A stretch of 64,000 nt of DNA, taken from NCBI RefSeq assembly GCF_007991735.1, contig NZ_BJYX01000011.1, forward strand, positions 1-64,000, written 5' to 3'. Positions within the stretch are counted from its first letter, which is position 1; each line of letters starts with the position of its first letter. Both the position numbers and the translations under genes were made by a program. Below, in pieces: positions 36,371 to 44,813 of this stretch. The DNA is from Terrabacter aerolatus (GTDB lineage Bacteria > Actinomycetota > Actinomycetes > Actinomycetales > Dermatophilaceae). The notes beneath the pieces were generated by a model. The model was not told where the DNA came from. It made no database searches and saw only the letters and a program-made list of their open reading frames with translations.

Positions 36371-36461
36371 GTCGAGTGGGCACTTCGACGCGTCTGTCCA
36401 CACGAGCCTGTGCCCCAGGCGGAGCAAAGTGCCCACTCGACGTGGGGGTCGAGTGGGCACT
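36371..36461. repeat. inverted repeat GTCGAGTGGGCACTT with a third copy
   Basis: GTCGAGTGGGCACTT (36371-36385) is exactly complementary to 36427-36441 across a 41-base spacer. A third copy, direct to the first, follows at 36448-36461. It lies between the convergent rel and DUF349 genes and may act as a two-way terminator, but the extra copy suggests a dispersed repeat. Confidence 0.75.
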
Positions 36462-36480
36462 GTCGCGCGTGTGGGGTCGG

Positions 36481-38280
36481 TCAGCCGCCGAACTCGGCGA
36501 CGCCGGCCCGGGCCTGGTCGAGCCAGACCTGACGGGCGTCGAGCGCCTCACGCGCCTTCTTGATCTTGCTCGCGCTGCCGGACGCCTCGGCCTTGGCCAG
36601 GTCGTCCTGCAGGTCGGCGACCGCGCGCTCGAGCTGCTCGACCATCGCCTTGGCGCGGGCTGCGACCTCCGGGTTGCTCGACTTCCACTTGCGGTCCTCG
36701 GCATCGCGGACGGTCTGCTCGACCCGTCGCATCGCCTTCTCGACGCGCTCCATGTCGGACCTCGGGACCTTGCCGGCGGCATCCCACTTGTCCTGGATGA
36801 CGCGCAGCTGGCCCTTGGCCTTCTCGAGGTCGGTGACGGGCAGGATCGCCTCGGCCTCGACGAGCAGGGCCTCCTTGACGGTGAGGTTGCCGCGGTACTG
36901 CTCCTCCTCGACCGCGACGACCTCGTCCTTGGCCGCGAAGAAGGCGTCCTGGGCGGCCTTGAAGCGGGCCCACAGCTTGTCGTCGTCGGTACGGCTCGCG
37001 CGACCGGCGTTGCGCCACTCGTCCATGAGCCGCTTGAAGGCGCCGGCCGTGGCGGCCCAGTCGGTGCTCGTCGCGAGCTTCTCGGCGTCGGCGACGAGCC
37101 GCTCCTTGGCGCTCTTGGCGTCGGCGTGCTGGGCGTCCAGGCCCGCGAAGTGGCTGCGGCGCGCCTTGTCGAAGCCGTTGCGAGCCGAGCTGAAGCGCTG
37201 CCAGAGGCTCGACTCCGTCTCGCGGTCGAGACGGGTCGCCGAACGCTGGTGCGCCTTCCACTCGTCGAGCAGCTCGCGCATGCGCGCCCCGCTCGTCTTC
37301 CACTGGATCCGGTTCTCGGGCTGCCCGGCGATGGACTCGGCCTCGGCCACGATCTTCTCGCGCTCGGCCGTGGCCGCGACGCGCGCCTCGGCCCGGTGCT
37401 GCTGCTCGACGTTGCGCTTGGCGGCCAGACCCGACTGGATCTGGTCGAGCTTGGCGGCCAGGGCGTCGAGGTCGCCGACGACGGTCGCGTCCTTGACCTG
37501 TGCCGTCAGGGTCTTGAGGCCCTCGGCGACGTCCTTGGACGGCACCTCGGGCTGCGAGAGCCGCTGCTCGAGGAGGACGGCGGAGGCGAAGAGCTCGTCG
37601 TACTTGCGCGCGAAGTAGGTCAGCGCCTGCTCGTCGCTGGCTCCGGGGTAGGAGCCGACCTCCTGCTCCTCGCCGTCCTTGGTGCGGACGAAGACCGTGC
37701 CGTTCTCGTCGACCCGCCCGAACGCGGCGGACGCCGAGTGGTCGGTCGTGATGAGCGCCGGAGCGGCGGGCGTCACGGTCGGGTGCGGCACCGCTTTGGC
37801 CAGGGCGGCGGGCGTCGGGATCGCGGACGGCTTGGGCACGGCGGCGGGCGACGGGGACGGCGTCTCTGCCTGCGCCGGTGTCTCGGTCGCCGACTCGGTC
37901 TCACTCGCCGACTCGGCTGCGGCGTCGGCCTCGGCGGCCGGCTCGTCGGCCTCGGCGGTCGTCTCGTGCCCGGCATCGCTCGTCGCCTCGGAGGTGGGCT
38001 CGGAGGTGGGCTCGGAGGTGGGCTCGGAGGTGGCCTCGGCCGTCACCTCCGTCGTGTCACCGGCCTCGGTGCTGCTGACCGAGGCGATGACGTCGGCCGT
38101 CGCGGCGTCAGCCGGCTCTACGTCAGCCGGCTCCGCCGCCACGTCAGCCGCCACGTCAGCCTCCGCTGCGGCCGCGGGTGCGGCCCCGTCCGTCTCGGGG
38201 GCGGGTGTCGCCGGGGTGGCCGAGGAGTCCGTCACGGGCTCGGAGCTCTCGTCGGTCTGGGGGTGCTGGATGTCGGTCAT
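36481..38280 (-). CDS. DUF349 domain protein
   Basis: 599 aa. The first 165 residues are disordered and very rich in Ala, Glu, Thr, Ser and Pro, with a four-fold TSEP-type repeat (about 81-97) from a 12-base DNA repeat. The rest is a helical array of DUF349 units, recognisable by repeated W-x-RF/W-x-AAG patterns (SLWQRFSSARNGF, LWARFKAAQDAFF, WDAAGKVPRSDMERVEKAMR). Function is unknown. It overlaps the cyclophilin gene by ATGA, so the two are co-expressed. Confidence 0.8.
   Translation of the reverse strand: MTDIQHPQTDESSEPVTDSSATPATPAPETDGAAPAAAAEADVAADVAAEPADVEPADAATADVIASVSSTEAGDTTEVTAEATSEPTSEPTSEPTSEATSDAGHETTAEADEPAAEADAAAESASETESATETPAQAETPSPSPAAVPKPSAIPTPAALAKAVPHPTVTPAAPALITTDHSASAAFGRVDENGTVFVRTKDGEEQEVGSYPGASDEQALTYFARKYDELFASAVLLEQRLSQPEVPSKDVAEGLKTLTAQVKDATVVGDLDALAAKLDQIQSGLAAKRNVEQQHRAEARVAATAEREKIVAEAESIAGQPENRIQWKTSGARMRELLDEWKAHQRSATRLDRETESSLWQRFSSARNGFDKARRSHFAGLDAQHADAKSAKERLVADAEKLATSTDWAATAGAFKRLMDEWRNAGRASRTDDDKLWARFKAAQDAFFAAKDEVVAVEEEQYRGNLTVKEALLVEAEAILPVTDLEKAKGQLRVIQDKWDAAGKVPRSDMERVEKAMRRVEQTVRDAEDRKWKSSNPEVAARAKAMVEQLERAVADLQDDLAKAEASGSASKIKKAREALDARQVWLDQARAGVAEFGG
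37991..38038. repeat. 12-base tandem repeat inside the DUF349 gene
   Basis: Four units of GAGGTGGGCTCG, the last with one change. In the coding strand they spell Ser-Glu-Pro-Thr. Copy number could vary by slippage without breaking the frame. Confidence 0.75.
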
Positions 38281-39143
38281 GCCTTCTTCTCCGTCACGCT
38301 GACGCTGAGGATGCTGATCGGGGAGACGGGGGTCCCGTCCGCCGGGCTGGGGGGCAGGGCCTTGTTGGCCGCAATCTTCTCAACGATGTCGAGGCCCTTG
38401 GTCACCTTCCCGAAGATCGTGTAGCCACCACCGTCGGTCGGCAACTGGGTTTCCTTGTAGGTGATGAAGAACTGGCCACCGTTGCTGTTCGGGTCCGAGG
38501 TGCGGGCCATGGCGAGGACGCCGGTGGCGTACTTCCCGTCCTTGGGCGCGTTCTCGATGCCGAAGGTGTAGCCGGGGCCGCCCTGGCCGGTGCCGGTGGG
38601 GTCGCCGCACTGGAGCACGTAGATGCCCTCGGTCGTGACCCGGTGGCACGGGCTCGGGGCCCAGTAGCCGGTCTTGGCGAGGTTGATGAACGACGCCACG
38701 GTCTGCGGCGCCTTGGCGCCGTCGAGCTCGAACGTCAGGTCGCCACACGTCGTCTTGACCGTCGCGACGAAGGTCTTGCCCGCCGCGGCGGCCTTGGCGG
38801 GGACCTCCTTCTGCTGCTTGGGGGTCGTCTGGTTGGCCGGGGGAGCCGTGCAGCCCGCGGCGAGCTTCTGCCCCGCCGCCAGGCCTCCGGTCGACGTCGG
38901 GGTGCTCGTCGCCGTGCCCGTCGCGGTGCTCGCCGGAGTCGTCGCGCCGGCCGCAGGGGCGGGGCTGTCGGAGCTGCCGACGATCTTGGGCACGACGATG
39001 ACGGCTGCGACGATGAGGATGACCGCGAGGATCACACCGAAGACCTGCTTGTCGCGCGTCGAGTCGCCCACCGGCGGCTTGGCGCTCTTCTGCTGTTCCT
39101 CGTGGCGGCGGCGCGCACGTGCGCGTTCCTGCTCTTTGGTCAC
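38277..39143 (-). CDS. membrane-anchored cyclophilin peptidyl-prolyl isomerase
   Basis: 288 aa. A charged N-terminus and one transmembrane helix (about 34-54) are followed by an Ala/Thr/Ser linker and a cyclophilin domain (about 115-285: FVATVKTTCGDLTFEL, NSNGGQFFITY, YTIFGKVTKGLDIVEKI). The classic F-H-R-V catalytic segment appears as PCHRV. It probably folds exported proteins outside the membrane. GTG start at 39143 after AGGAGAGG. In M. tuberculosis the cyclophilin ppiB likewise lies between rel and hisS. Confidence 0.9.
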   Translation of the reverse strand: MTKEQERARARRRHEEQQKSAKPPVGDSTRDKQVFGVILAVILIVAAVIVVPKIVGSSDSPAPAAGATTPASTATGTATSTPTSTGGLAAGQKLAAGCTAPPANQTTPKQQKEVPAKAAAAGKTFVATVKTTCGDLTFELDGAKAPQTVASFINLAKTGYWAPSPCHRVTTEGIYVLQCGDPTGTGQGGPGYTFGIENAPKDGKYATGVLAMARTSDPNSNGGQFFITYKETQLPTDGGGYTIFGKVTKGLDIVEKIAANKALPPSPADGTPVSPISILSVSVTEKKA

Positions 39144-39191
39144 GAACCTCTCCTCGTACGGGCCACATGGGCGGTCCCCGGGCGTCCGGTC

Positions 39192-39197
39192 ATTTTA
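39192..39197 (-). promoter_or_regulatory. -10 box of the cyclophilin-DUF349 operon
   Basis: Reverse-strand TAAAAT, unusually A/T-rich for this genome, about 50 bases before the GTG at 39143. The leader contains the AGGAGAGG ribosome site. Confidence 0.5.
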
Positions 39198-39230
39198 TGG
39201 AACGACGGAGGCGCCGGTGCAGCGGGACCG

Positions 39231-39325
39231 GTCACGAGTCCGTGACATCTCCCGTCGGGAGCGGGGAGATGCCGTCCGCGAGGCGCGCGGACGGCATACC
39301 GCGTCGTCGTCGAGGGCGTATGCCG
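39231..39325. repeat. hairpin cluster between two divergent promoters
   Basis: GTCACG/CGTGAC (39231-39236 with 39241-39246), CATCTCCC/GGGAGATG (39246-39253 with 39264-39271) and ATGCCGTCCGCG/CGCGGACGGCAT (39269-39280 with 39286-39297) follow one another. The second and third share three bases, so they cannot both be complete. Two GTATGCCG-family motifs are here (39292, reverse; 39318, forward). Neither neighbouring gene ends here. Confidence 0.6.
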
Positions 39326-39348
39326 GGTGCCGCAGACCGCGTCGTCGC

Positions 39349-39354
39349 TAGGCT
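39349..39354 (+). promoter_or_regulatory. -10 box of leaderless MBL-hydrolase gene
   Basis: TAGGCT ends six bases before the GTG at 39361. Confidence 0.6.
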
Positions 39355-39360
39355 CCCAGC

Positions 39361-40062
39361 GTGCTGACCATCGCGTTCCCGGCCCAGGCGTTCGACACCA
39401 ACTGCTACGTCCTCGCCCCGGAGGCGGGGGAGGAGTGCGTCATCGTCGACCCGGGGGTCGGCGTCGAGGAGACGCTCCGGGAGATCCTGTCGCAGCACCG
39501 GCTGCGGCCGGCTGCGGTGCTGCTGACCCACGGGCACGTCGACCACGTCTACTCGGTCACGCCGGTGTGCGGGTCCGACACCGCGGCCTACATCCACGCG
39601 GACGACCGCTACCGGCTGCACGACCTCCTCGGTCGCAGCAACCCCGGGCTCATCGCCATGTTCGAGCAGCAGTTCGGCGCGGCCGCGACGTGGACCGAGC
39701 CGACGAACGTCGTCGAGATCGGCGACGGCACGCGGCTGACGCTGGCCGGCATGGACTTCGACGTGCTCCACGCCCCGGGGCACACCGAGGGATCGGTGAT
39801 GTTCGGCACCGACCGCGTCCCGGACGGCATCCGCGAGCAGGTCGACGTCGACCGGACCATGATCACCGGTGACGTGCTCTTCGCCGGCTCCGTGGGCCGC
39901 ACCGACCTGCCCGGCGGCGACCCGGCCGCGATGCAGCGCAGCCTGCGTGACGTCGTGCTGCCCCTGCCCGACACGACGCTCGTGCTGCCCGGCCACTACC
40001 AGGCCACGACGATGGCCCAGGAGCGCGCCACCAACCCCTACCTGAAAGACTTGCCCGCGTGA
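39361..40062 (+). CDS. metallo-beta-lactamase-fold hydrolase (glyoxalase II-like)
   Basis: 233 aa. The dinuclear metal motif is THGHVDH (about 57-63), with further ligands in HAPGHTEGS, ITGDVLF and LPGHY. It resembles hydroxyacylglutathione hydrolase-type enzymes; in actinobacteria the thiol substrate would be a mycothiol conjugate, which is inference. The stop overlaps hisS (GTGA), the same pair as Rv2581c-hisS in M. tuberculosis. Confidence 0.85.
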   Translation: MLTIAFPAQAFDTNCYVLAPEAGEECVIVDPGVGVEETLREILSQHRLRPAAVLLTHGHVDHVYSVTPVCGSDTAAYIHADDRYRLHDLLGRSNPGLIAMFEQQFGAAATWTEPTNVVEIGDGTRLTLAGMDFDVLHAPGHTEGSVMFGTDRVPDGIREQVDVDRTMITGDVLFAGSVGRTDLPGGDPAAMQRSLRDVVLPLPDTTLVLPGHYQATTMAQERATNPYLKDLPA

Positions 40063-41411
40063 GCACCCCGCAGCCCAAGGCCGCCAAGGTCATGCCGATC
40101 AGTGGCTTCCCCGAGTACCTCCCGTCCGAGCGCATCGTCGAGCAGCGCTTCCTCGACGTCATCCGCGAGACGTTCGAGCTGCACGGCTTCTCGTCCGTCG
40201 AGACCCGGTCCATCGAGCCGATCGACCGCCTGAGCTCCCAGGGTGAGGACGCCGACAAGGAGATCTACGCGGTCTCCCGACTCGCCGGGGGCAGTGACGA
40301 CGACGCCCGGTGGGGCCTGCACTTCGACATGACGGTCCCGTTCGCGCGCTACGTGCTCGAGAACGCCGGCAAGCTCTCCTTCCCCTTCCGCCGGTACCAG
40401 ATCCAGAAGGCGTGGCGCGGCGAGCGACCCCAGGAGGGCCGCTACCGCGAGTTCACTCAGGCCGACATCGACGTCGTGGACGTCGGCCAGCTCTCGCCGC
40501 ACTTCGAGGCGGAGATGCCGCTCGTCATCGCCGACGTTTTCGGCAAGTTCCCGGTGGGCGAGTTCGTCATCCAGGTCAACGACCGCAAGATCCCCAACGG
40601 CTTCTACCAGGGCATCGGCATCACCGACGTCATCGGGACGCTGCGCATCGTCGACAAGCTCGACAAGATCGGCCCGGAGAAGGTCAAGGCGCTGTTGCTC
40701 GAGTCAGGCACGACCGACGAGCAGGCCGACCAGTGCCTCGCCCTCGCCGCGATCCGCTCGACCGACCTCGGCTTCGTCGAGCAGGTCCGCGCCCTCGGTG
40801 TGGAGCACCCGCTGCTCGACGAGGGCCTCGAGTCGCTGGCACGGGTCATCCGTACCGGAATGGCCCACGCACCGGGCAAGCTCGTCGCCGACCTCCGGAT
40901 CGCCCGCGGTCTCGACTACTACACCGGCACCGTCTACGAGACCCAGTTCGTCGGTCACGAGTCGTGGGGCTCGTTCTGCTCCGGCGGTCGCTACGACGCC
41001 CTCGCCAGTGACGGCCGGACGACCTACCCGGGCGTCGGCATCTCGATCGGCGTGACGCGCATCCTCGGTCTGCTCATCGGCCGTGGTCTCGTGACGGCCT
41101 CCCGCTCGACCCCCGCCGCCGTGCTCGTCGCCCTCACCGACGACGAGTCGCGCGAGGAGGCGGTGGCGGTCGCGACGGCCCTGCGCAGACGCGGCATCGC
41201 CTGTGAGGTGGCGCCCTCGGCAGCCCGCTTCGGCAAGCAGATCCGCTACGCCGAACGCCGGGGCATCCCTTTCGTCTGGTTCCCGGGTGCGGGGGAGTCG
41301 GGTGACGAGGTCAAGGACATCCGCTCGGGCGAGCAGGTTCCGGCCGCGGCCGACTCGTGGAGCCCGCCCGCGCAGGACCTCGTGCCCCAGGTGACGCGCA
41401 CCGACACCTGA
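40059..41411 (+). CDS. hisS: histidyl-tRNA synthetase
   Basis: 450 aa, class II. Motif 2 is in RYQIQKAWRGERPQEGRYREFTQ, the histidine-specific ARGLDYYTGTVYE is present, motif 3 is GVGISIGVTRIL, and the anticodon-binding domain starts at about 340. It carries a long segment (REIYAVSRLAGG-type region, about 70-85) found in the actinobacterial/eukaryote-like form. Start overlaps the hydrolase gene. Confidence 0.94.
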   Translation: MSTPQPKAAKVMPISGFPEYLPSERIVEQRFLDVIRETFELHGFSSVETRSIEPIDRLSSQGEDADKEIYAVSRLAGGSDDDARWGLHFDMTVPFARYVLENAGKLSFPFRRYQIQKAWRGERPQEGRYREFTQADIDVVDVGQLSPHFEAEMPLVIADVFGKFPVGEFVIQVNDRKIPNGFYQGIGITDVIGTLRIVDKLDKIGPEKVKALLLESGTTDEQADQCLALAAIRSTDLGFVEQVRALGVEHPLLDEGLESLARVIRTGMAHAPGKLVADLRIARGLDYYTGTVYETQFVGHESWGSFCSGGRYDALASDGRTTYPGVGISIGVTRILGLLIGRGLVTASRSTPAAVLVALTDDESREEAVAVATALRRRGIACEVAPSAARFGKQIRYAERRGIPFVWFPGAGESGDEVKDIRSGEQVPAAADSWSPPAQDLVPQVTRTDT

Positions 41412-41419
41412 CCCGGGGC

Positions 41420-41444
41420 GCGACCACCGTGGGGGGTCGGTCGC
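41420..41444. terminator. short hairpin between hisS and convergent membrane gene
   Basis: GCGACC (41420-41425) pairs with GGTCGC (41439-41444) in the 35-base gap between two convergent genes. A weak terminator, but the only structure available. Confidence 0.4.
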
Positions 41445-41446
41445 GG

Positions 41447-42058
41447 TCACGTGCCGGGCGGCGGCCGCAGCCCCTGCTCCCTCAGCTCGAGCAGGGCGAG
41501 CCGGTGGATGACGTCGCGGTCCTGGCGCCGCCAGGCGCCCGCAGGGTCGTCGGACACCCGCGCCAGCGCCCGCATCGGTTGCGTCGCCAGGGCCCGCAGC
41601 GCGAACAGGTCGAGGTCCTCGCCGGCGTCGATGAACCGCTGCGACCGGGTGGCGTTGCGCACGAAGCGGACCCGGACGTAGAGCCAGACCGCGAGCACGA
41701 TCAGGATGGGCACGAGCGCCGTGGCGAGCCCCAGCACGACGGCGAGCGTGTCGACGGTCTCCGCCATGGAGGTCCCGGCCGACTGGAGCGTCTTGCCCGA
41801 CCCCGCGGCCTGGGTCAGCCAGCCCTTCAGCTGGTCGCCCACGAGCGGGAGCTGGCCCGCCTGGTTGCCCGCGCCCGTCAGGGCGCCGTCGACCGAACGG
41901 CCCGCCGAGGTGATCGAGTCGGCGGGGGCGCGGAGGCGGTCGACGGTGTCGTGGACCTGGCGGCCGGCATACACCCACACCCCGAGCCAGAGCAGCATGA
42001 ACACGTCCGACAGGATCTGCCGGGTGCGTCGGGCGGGCGCGTCCGCGTAGAGCCTCAC
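41447..42058 (-). CDS. two-helix membrane protein of unknown function
   Basis: 203 aa from the GTG at 42058, which overlaps the stop of the upstream gene (GTGA). One hydrophobic segment near the start (LSDVFMLLWLGVWVYAG), a central region rich in Gly/Ala/Ser between about 35 and 105, and a second segment at about 110-132. The polar C-terminus ends DVIHRLALLELREQGLRP. I do not recognise a family. The reading frame stays open far upstream, but that part is the antisense of the neighbouring gene. Confidence 0.65.
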   Translation of the reverse strand: MRLYADAPARRTRQILSDVFMLLWLGVWVYAGRQVHDTVDRLRAPADSITSAGRSVDGALTGAGNQAGQLPLVGDQLKGWLTQAAGSGKTLQSAGTSMAETVDTLAVVLGLATALVPILIVLAVWLYVRVRFVRNATRSQRFIDAGEDLDLFALRALATQPMRALARVSDDPAGAWRRQDRDVIHRLALLELREQGLRPPPGT

Positions 42059-42444
42059 CACAGGGTCGCGGTGGTGAAGAGGACGGCGACGAACAGGTAC
42101 AGCGCCGCGACGCCGCCGACCGCAGCGGCCACCGACCCGACGAGGAACCCCTGCGCGAACGCGCGCAGCCGCGGCAGTGCGACGGCCACGGCCGACGCGG
42201 CGACTCCCATGGCGACGACGGTGAGGCCGAGGGACAGGGTGAGTCCGGTGACGACCGTCGCCCCGACGCTCACGAGGGCGAAGACCCCACCTGCGACGGC
42301 ACCCTGGCGACGGGTGAGGCCCACCGGCCGGGCGCCCTCGGACGACGGCTGCGGCCGGACCGGTCGGTCGTCCGGCCCCGTGGTGGGCGGCGACGACGGG
42401 GTCGTGGGCCACGTGTAGCCCTCCTGTGGCGTCGGGTCGGTCAT
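42055..42444 (-). CDS. small membrane protein of unknown function
   Basis: 129 aa from the ATG at 42444, chosen because GGGAGGAG lies five bases before it; an ATG nine codons further upstream has no such site. A polar Pro/Thr-rich N-terminus (about 40 residues) is followed by three or four hydrophobic stretches. The pair with the next gene is likely a small membrane complex, function unknown. Confidence 0.6.
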   Translation of the reverse strand: MTDPTPQEGYTWPTTPSSPPTTGPDDRPVRPQPSSEGARPVGLTRRQGAVAGGVFALVSVGATVVTGLTLSLGLTVVAMGVAASAVAVALPRLRAFAQGFLVGSVAAAVGGVAALYLFVAVLFTTATLW

Positions 42445-42555
42445 GTCGGCTCCTCCCTGGTCGTCTGACATGTGCACCGCTGCCCACACTCTGGCAGGAG
42501 CGCCGTGTCGAGGGGCGGTTGGGCGAGCACGTGAACGGTCCGCGGGGCCCATGGA

Positions 42556-42611
42556 TACAGTGGCTTCGCGGCCCCTGCGGGCCTCTTCTCACCACGGCAA
42601 CGGCGCCGTGG
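42556..42611 (+). promoter_or_regulatory. ald promoter and leader hairpin
   Basis: TACAGT (42556-42561) is a plausible -10, leaving a leader of about 73 bases. CCACGGC/GCCGTGG (42592-42598 with 42605-42611) forms a hairpin that ends 11 bases before the GGAAGGAAG ribosome site. Confidence 0.45.
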
Positions 42612-42641
42612 CCGAGTCAGTCCGGAAGGAAGTGCAGCACC

Positions 42642-43757
42642 ATGAAGGTCGGCATCCCCCGCGAGGTCAAGAACCACGAGTACCGCGTGGCCATCACCCC
42701 CTCAGGCGTCCACGAGCTCGTCGAGAACGGGCACGACGTGCTCGTCGAGAAGGACGCCGGCATCGGGTCCCAGATCAGCGACGACGACTACGCGGCCGCG
42801 GGGGCTCGGGTCATCGGTTCCGCGGACGACGTCTGGGGCGAGTCCGACATGGTGCTCAAGGTCAAGGAGCCGGTGGCCGAGGAGTACCACCGCATGCGTG
42901 AGGGCCTGACCCTCTTCACCTACCTCCATCTCGCCGCCGACAAGCCGCTCACCGAGGAGCTCGTCAAGCGGAAGGTCACCGGCATCGCCTACGAGACGGT
43001 GCAGCTGCCGTCCGGCGGCCTGCCGCTGCTCTACCCGATGTCCGAGGTGGCCGGCTGCCTCGCGCCGCAGGTCGGCGCGCACGCGCTGATGCGCGCCCAG
43101 GGCGGCCGCGGCGTCCTCATGGGCGGCGTCGGCGGCGTGGCCAACGCCAAGGTCGTCATCCTCGGCGCCGGGGTCTCCGGCCAGAACGCCGCGAACATCG
43201 CGCTCGGCATGGGCGCCGACGTCACGCTCCTCGACACCGACCTCGACAAGCTGCGGATGTCGTTCTGGCGCTACGAGAACCAGGTTCACGGACTCGCCTC
43301 CAACCGGCTCACCGTGCAGCAGCAGGTGCAGGAGGCCGACATGGTCATCGGCGCCGTCCTCATCCCCGGGGCGGCCGCCCCCAAGCTCGTCTCCAACCAG
43401 CTCGTATCGCAGATGAAGCCGGGCTCCGTGCTCGTCGACATCGCCATCGACCAGGGCGGTTGCTTCGAGGACAGCCACCCGACGACGCACGCCGACCCGA
43501 CCTACCGCGTGCACGACTCGGTCTTCTACTGCGTGGCCAACATGCCGGGCGCCGTGCCCAACACCTCCACCTACGCCCTGACCAACTCGACGCTGCCGTA
43601 TGCCGTGAAGCTGGCCAACCAGGGGTGGCGTGACGCCCTGCGCAGCGACCACGCCCTCGGCCTCGGGCTCAACACCCATGACGGACACGTCACCTACGCG
43701 GGCGTGGCCGAGGCGCACGGCATGCAGTCGGTCTCGCTCGACGAGGCCCTGTCCTGA
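42642..43757 (+). CDS. ald: alanine dehydrogenase
   Basis: 371 aa. NAD-dependent interconversion of L-alanine and pyruvate plus ammonia. [17 protein letters not shown] is the family start, [13 protein letters not shown] the NAD-binding loop, and TYLHLAADK carries the catalytic histidine; length matches the family exactly. Ribosome site GGAAGGAAG. Its last codons overlap the inferred CTG start of xerD. Not part of the conserved xerD-der block in mycobacteria. Confidence 0.95.
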   Translation: MKVGIPREVKNHEYRVAITPSGVHELVENGHDVLVEKDAGIGSQISDDDYAAAGARVIGSADDVWGESDMVLKVKEPVAEEYHRMREGLTLFTYLHLAADKPLTEELVKRKVTGIAYETVQLPSGGLPLLYPMSEVAGCLAPQVGAHALMRAQGGRGVLMGGVGGVANAKVVILGAGVSGQNAANIALGMGADVTLLDTDLDKLRMSFWRYENQVHGLASNRLTVQQQVQEADMVIGAVLIPGAAAPKLVSNQLVSQMKPGSVLVDIAIDQGGCFEDSHPTTHADPTYRVHDSVFYCVANMPGAVPNTSTYALTNSTLPYAVKLANQGWRDALRSDHALGLGLNTHDGHVTYAGVAEAHGMQSVSLDEALS

Positions 43758-44740
43758 CCGACCAGGTCGTCACCGGGCCACCCGCGGCACGGCTCTCGCG
43801 CCTCGAGCGCGACGTCCGCGGGTGGCTCGACCACGTCCGGGTCGAGAGGGGCGCCTCCGACAACACCCTGAAGTCCTACGCCCGCGACCTGCGCGCCTAC
43901 ACCGCCTACCTGGCCGCCAGGGGCGTCGACGAGCCCGGGCGGGTCACCGAGGCGGACGTCACCGACTTCCTCGCCTCCCTGCGTGAGCGCGGGCTGGCCG
44001 CGTCGTCGGCGGCGCGCACGCTCGTGGCGGTGCGCGGCTTCCACCGCTTCCTCGCGCTCGAGGGCGAGGTCGCCGGCGACCCCGCCGCCAACGTCGCACC
44101 GCCCAAGCCGCCCGCCCGCCTGCCCAAGGCCATCCCGATCGAGGCCGTCGAGCGTCTCCTCGCGGCCGCGTCGGTCGGCGACACGCCCGAGTCGCTGCGC
44201 GACCGCGCCCTGCTGGAGGTCCTCTACGGCATCGGCGCACGCATCAGCGAGGCCGTCGGCCTCGACGTCGACGACATCGAGACGGCCGGCCCGGACGAAC
44301 CCGCGGCCGCGGGTGCGGCGCGCGGGGGAACGGCGTCGGTGCGCCTGCGCGGCAAGGGCGGCAAGGAGCGCATCGTCCCGGTCGGTCGCTACGCCGTCGA
44401 GGCCGTGACGGCATACCTCGTCCGGGGGCGGCCGGCCCTCGCCACGCACGGGACGGGCGGTCCGGCGCTCTTCCTCAACCAGCGCGGCGCGCGCCTCTCC
44501 CGCCAGTCCGCCTGGGCCGTCATCCGTCGCGCGGCCGAGCGGGCCGACCTCACCGAGCACGTCTCGCCGCACACGCTGCGGCACTCCTTCGCAACGCACC
44601 TGCTCGACGGCGGAGCCGACGTGCGCGTCGTGCAGGAGCTGCTCGGGCACGCCTCGGTGACCACGACCCAGATCTACACGATGGTCTCGGTGCACCGACT
44701 CCGCGAGGTCTATGCGGGCGCCCACCCCCGCGCCCGCTGA
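43754..44740 (+). CDS. xerD: site-specific tyrosine recombinase XerD (apparent CTG start)
   Basis: 328 aa. With XerC it resolves chromosome dimers at dif under FtsK control. The catalytic set is complete: R163, K204, H273, R276, H299 and the nucleophile Y308. The N-terminal core-binding domain (about 15-100, [19 protein letters not shown] onwards) is conserved, yet the first ATG/GTG in frame is at 44024, inside that domain. The only start that fits is CTG at 43754, which overlaps the ald stop as CTGA, the same architecture as the ATGA/GTGA junctions elsewhere here. Position before parA-scpA-scpB supports XerD rather than a phage integrase. Confidence 0.88.
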   Translation: MTDQVVTGPPAARLSRLERDVRGWLDHVRVERGASDNTLKSYARDLRAYTAYLAARGVDEPGRVTEADVTDFLASLRERGLAASSAARTLVAVRGFHRFLALEGEVAGDPAANVAPPKPPARLPKAIPIEAVERLLAAASVGDTPESLRDRALLEVLYGIGARISEAVGLDVDDIETAGPDEPAAAGAARGGTASVRLRGKGGKERIVPVGRYAVEAVTAYLVRGRPALATHGTGGPALFLNQRGARLSRQSAWAVIRRAAERADLTEHVSPHTLRHSFATHLLDGGADVRVVQELLGHASVTTTQIYTMVSVHRLREVYAGAHPRAR

Positions 44741-44746
44741 TAAGGT
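44741..44746 (+). promoter_or_regulatory. -10 box of the parA-scpAB operon
   Basis: TAAGGT immediately after the xerD stop codon (the first TGA base run is shared with its surroundings). Transcription would start about 60 bases before the parA start. Confidence 0.4.
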
Positions 44747-44813
44747 CACACGTGATCAGCGCGAGGCTGACCGCAGCATCCCAGGGCCAGGCCGAGCGGA
44801 GTGGGAACACCCG

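Noticed and set aside
41447-42595. 382-codon reverse frame as one gene
   Set aside because: Its first half is the out-of-frame shadow of the small membrane gene at 42055-42444. The overlap GTG at 42058 and the hydrophobic content fit a 203-aa protein.
43754-44740. Phage or island integrase
   Set aside because: The recombinase stands in the conserved xerD-parA-scpAB-rluB order with no att repeats or phage genes nearby.
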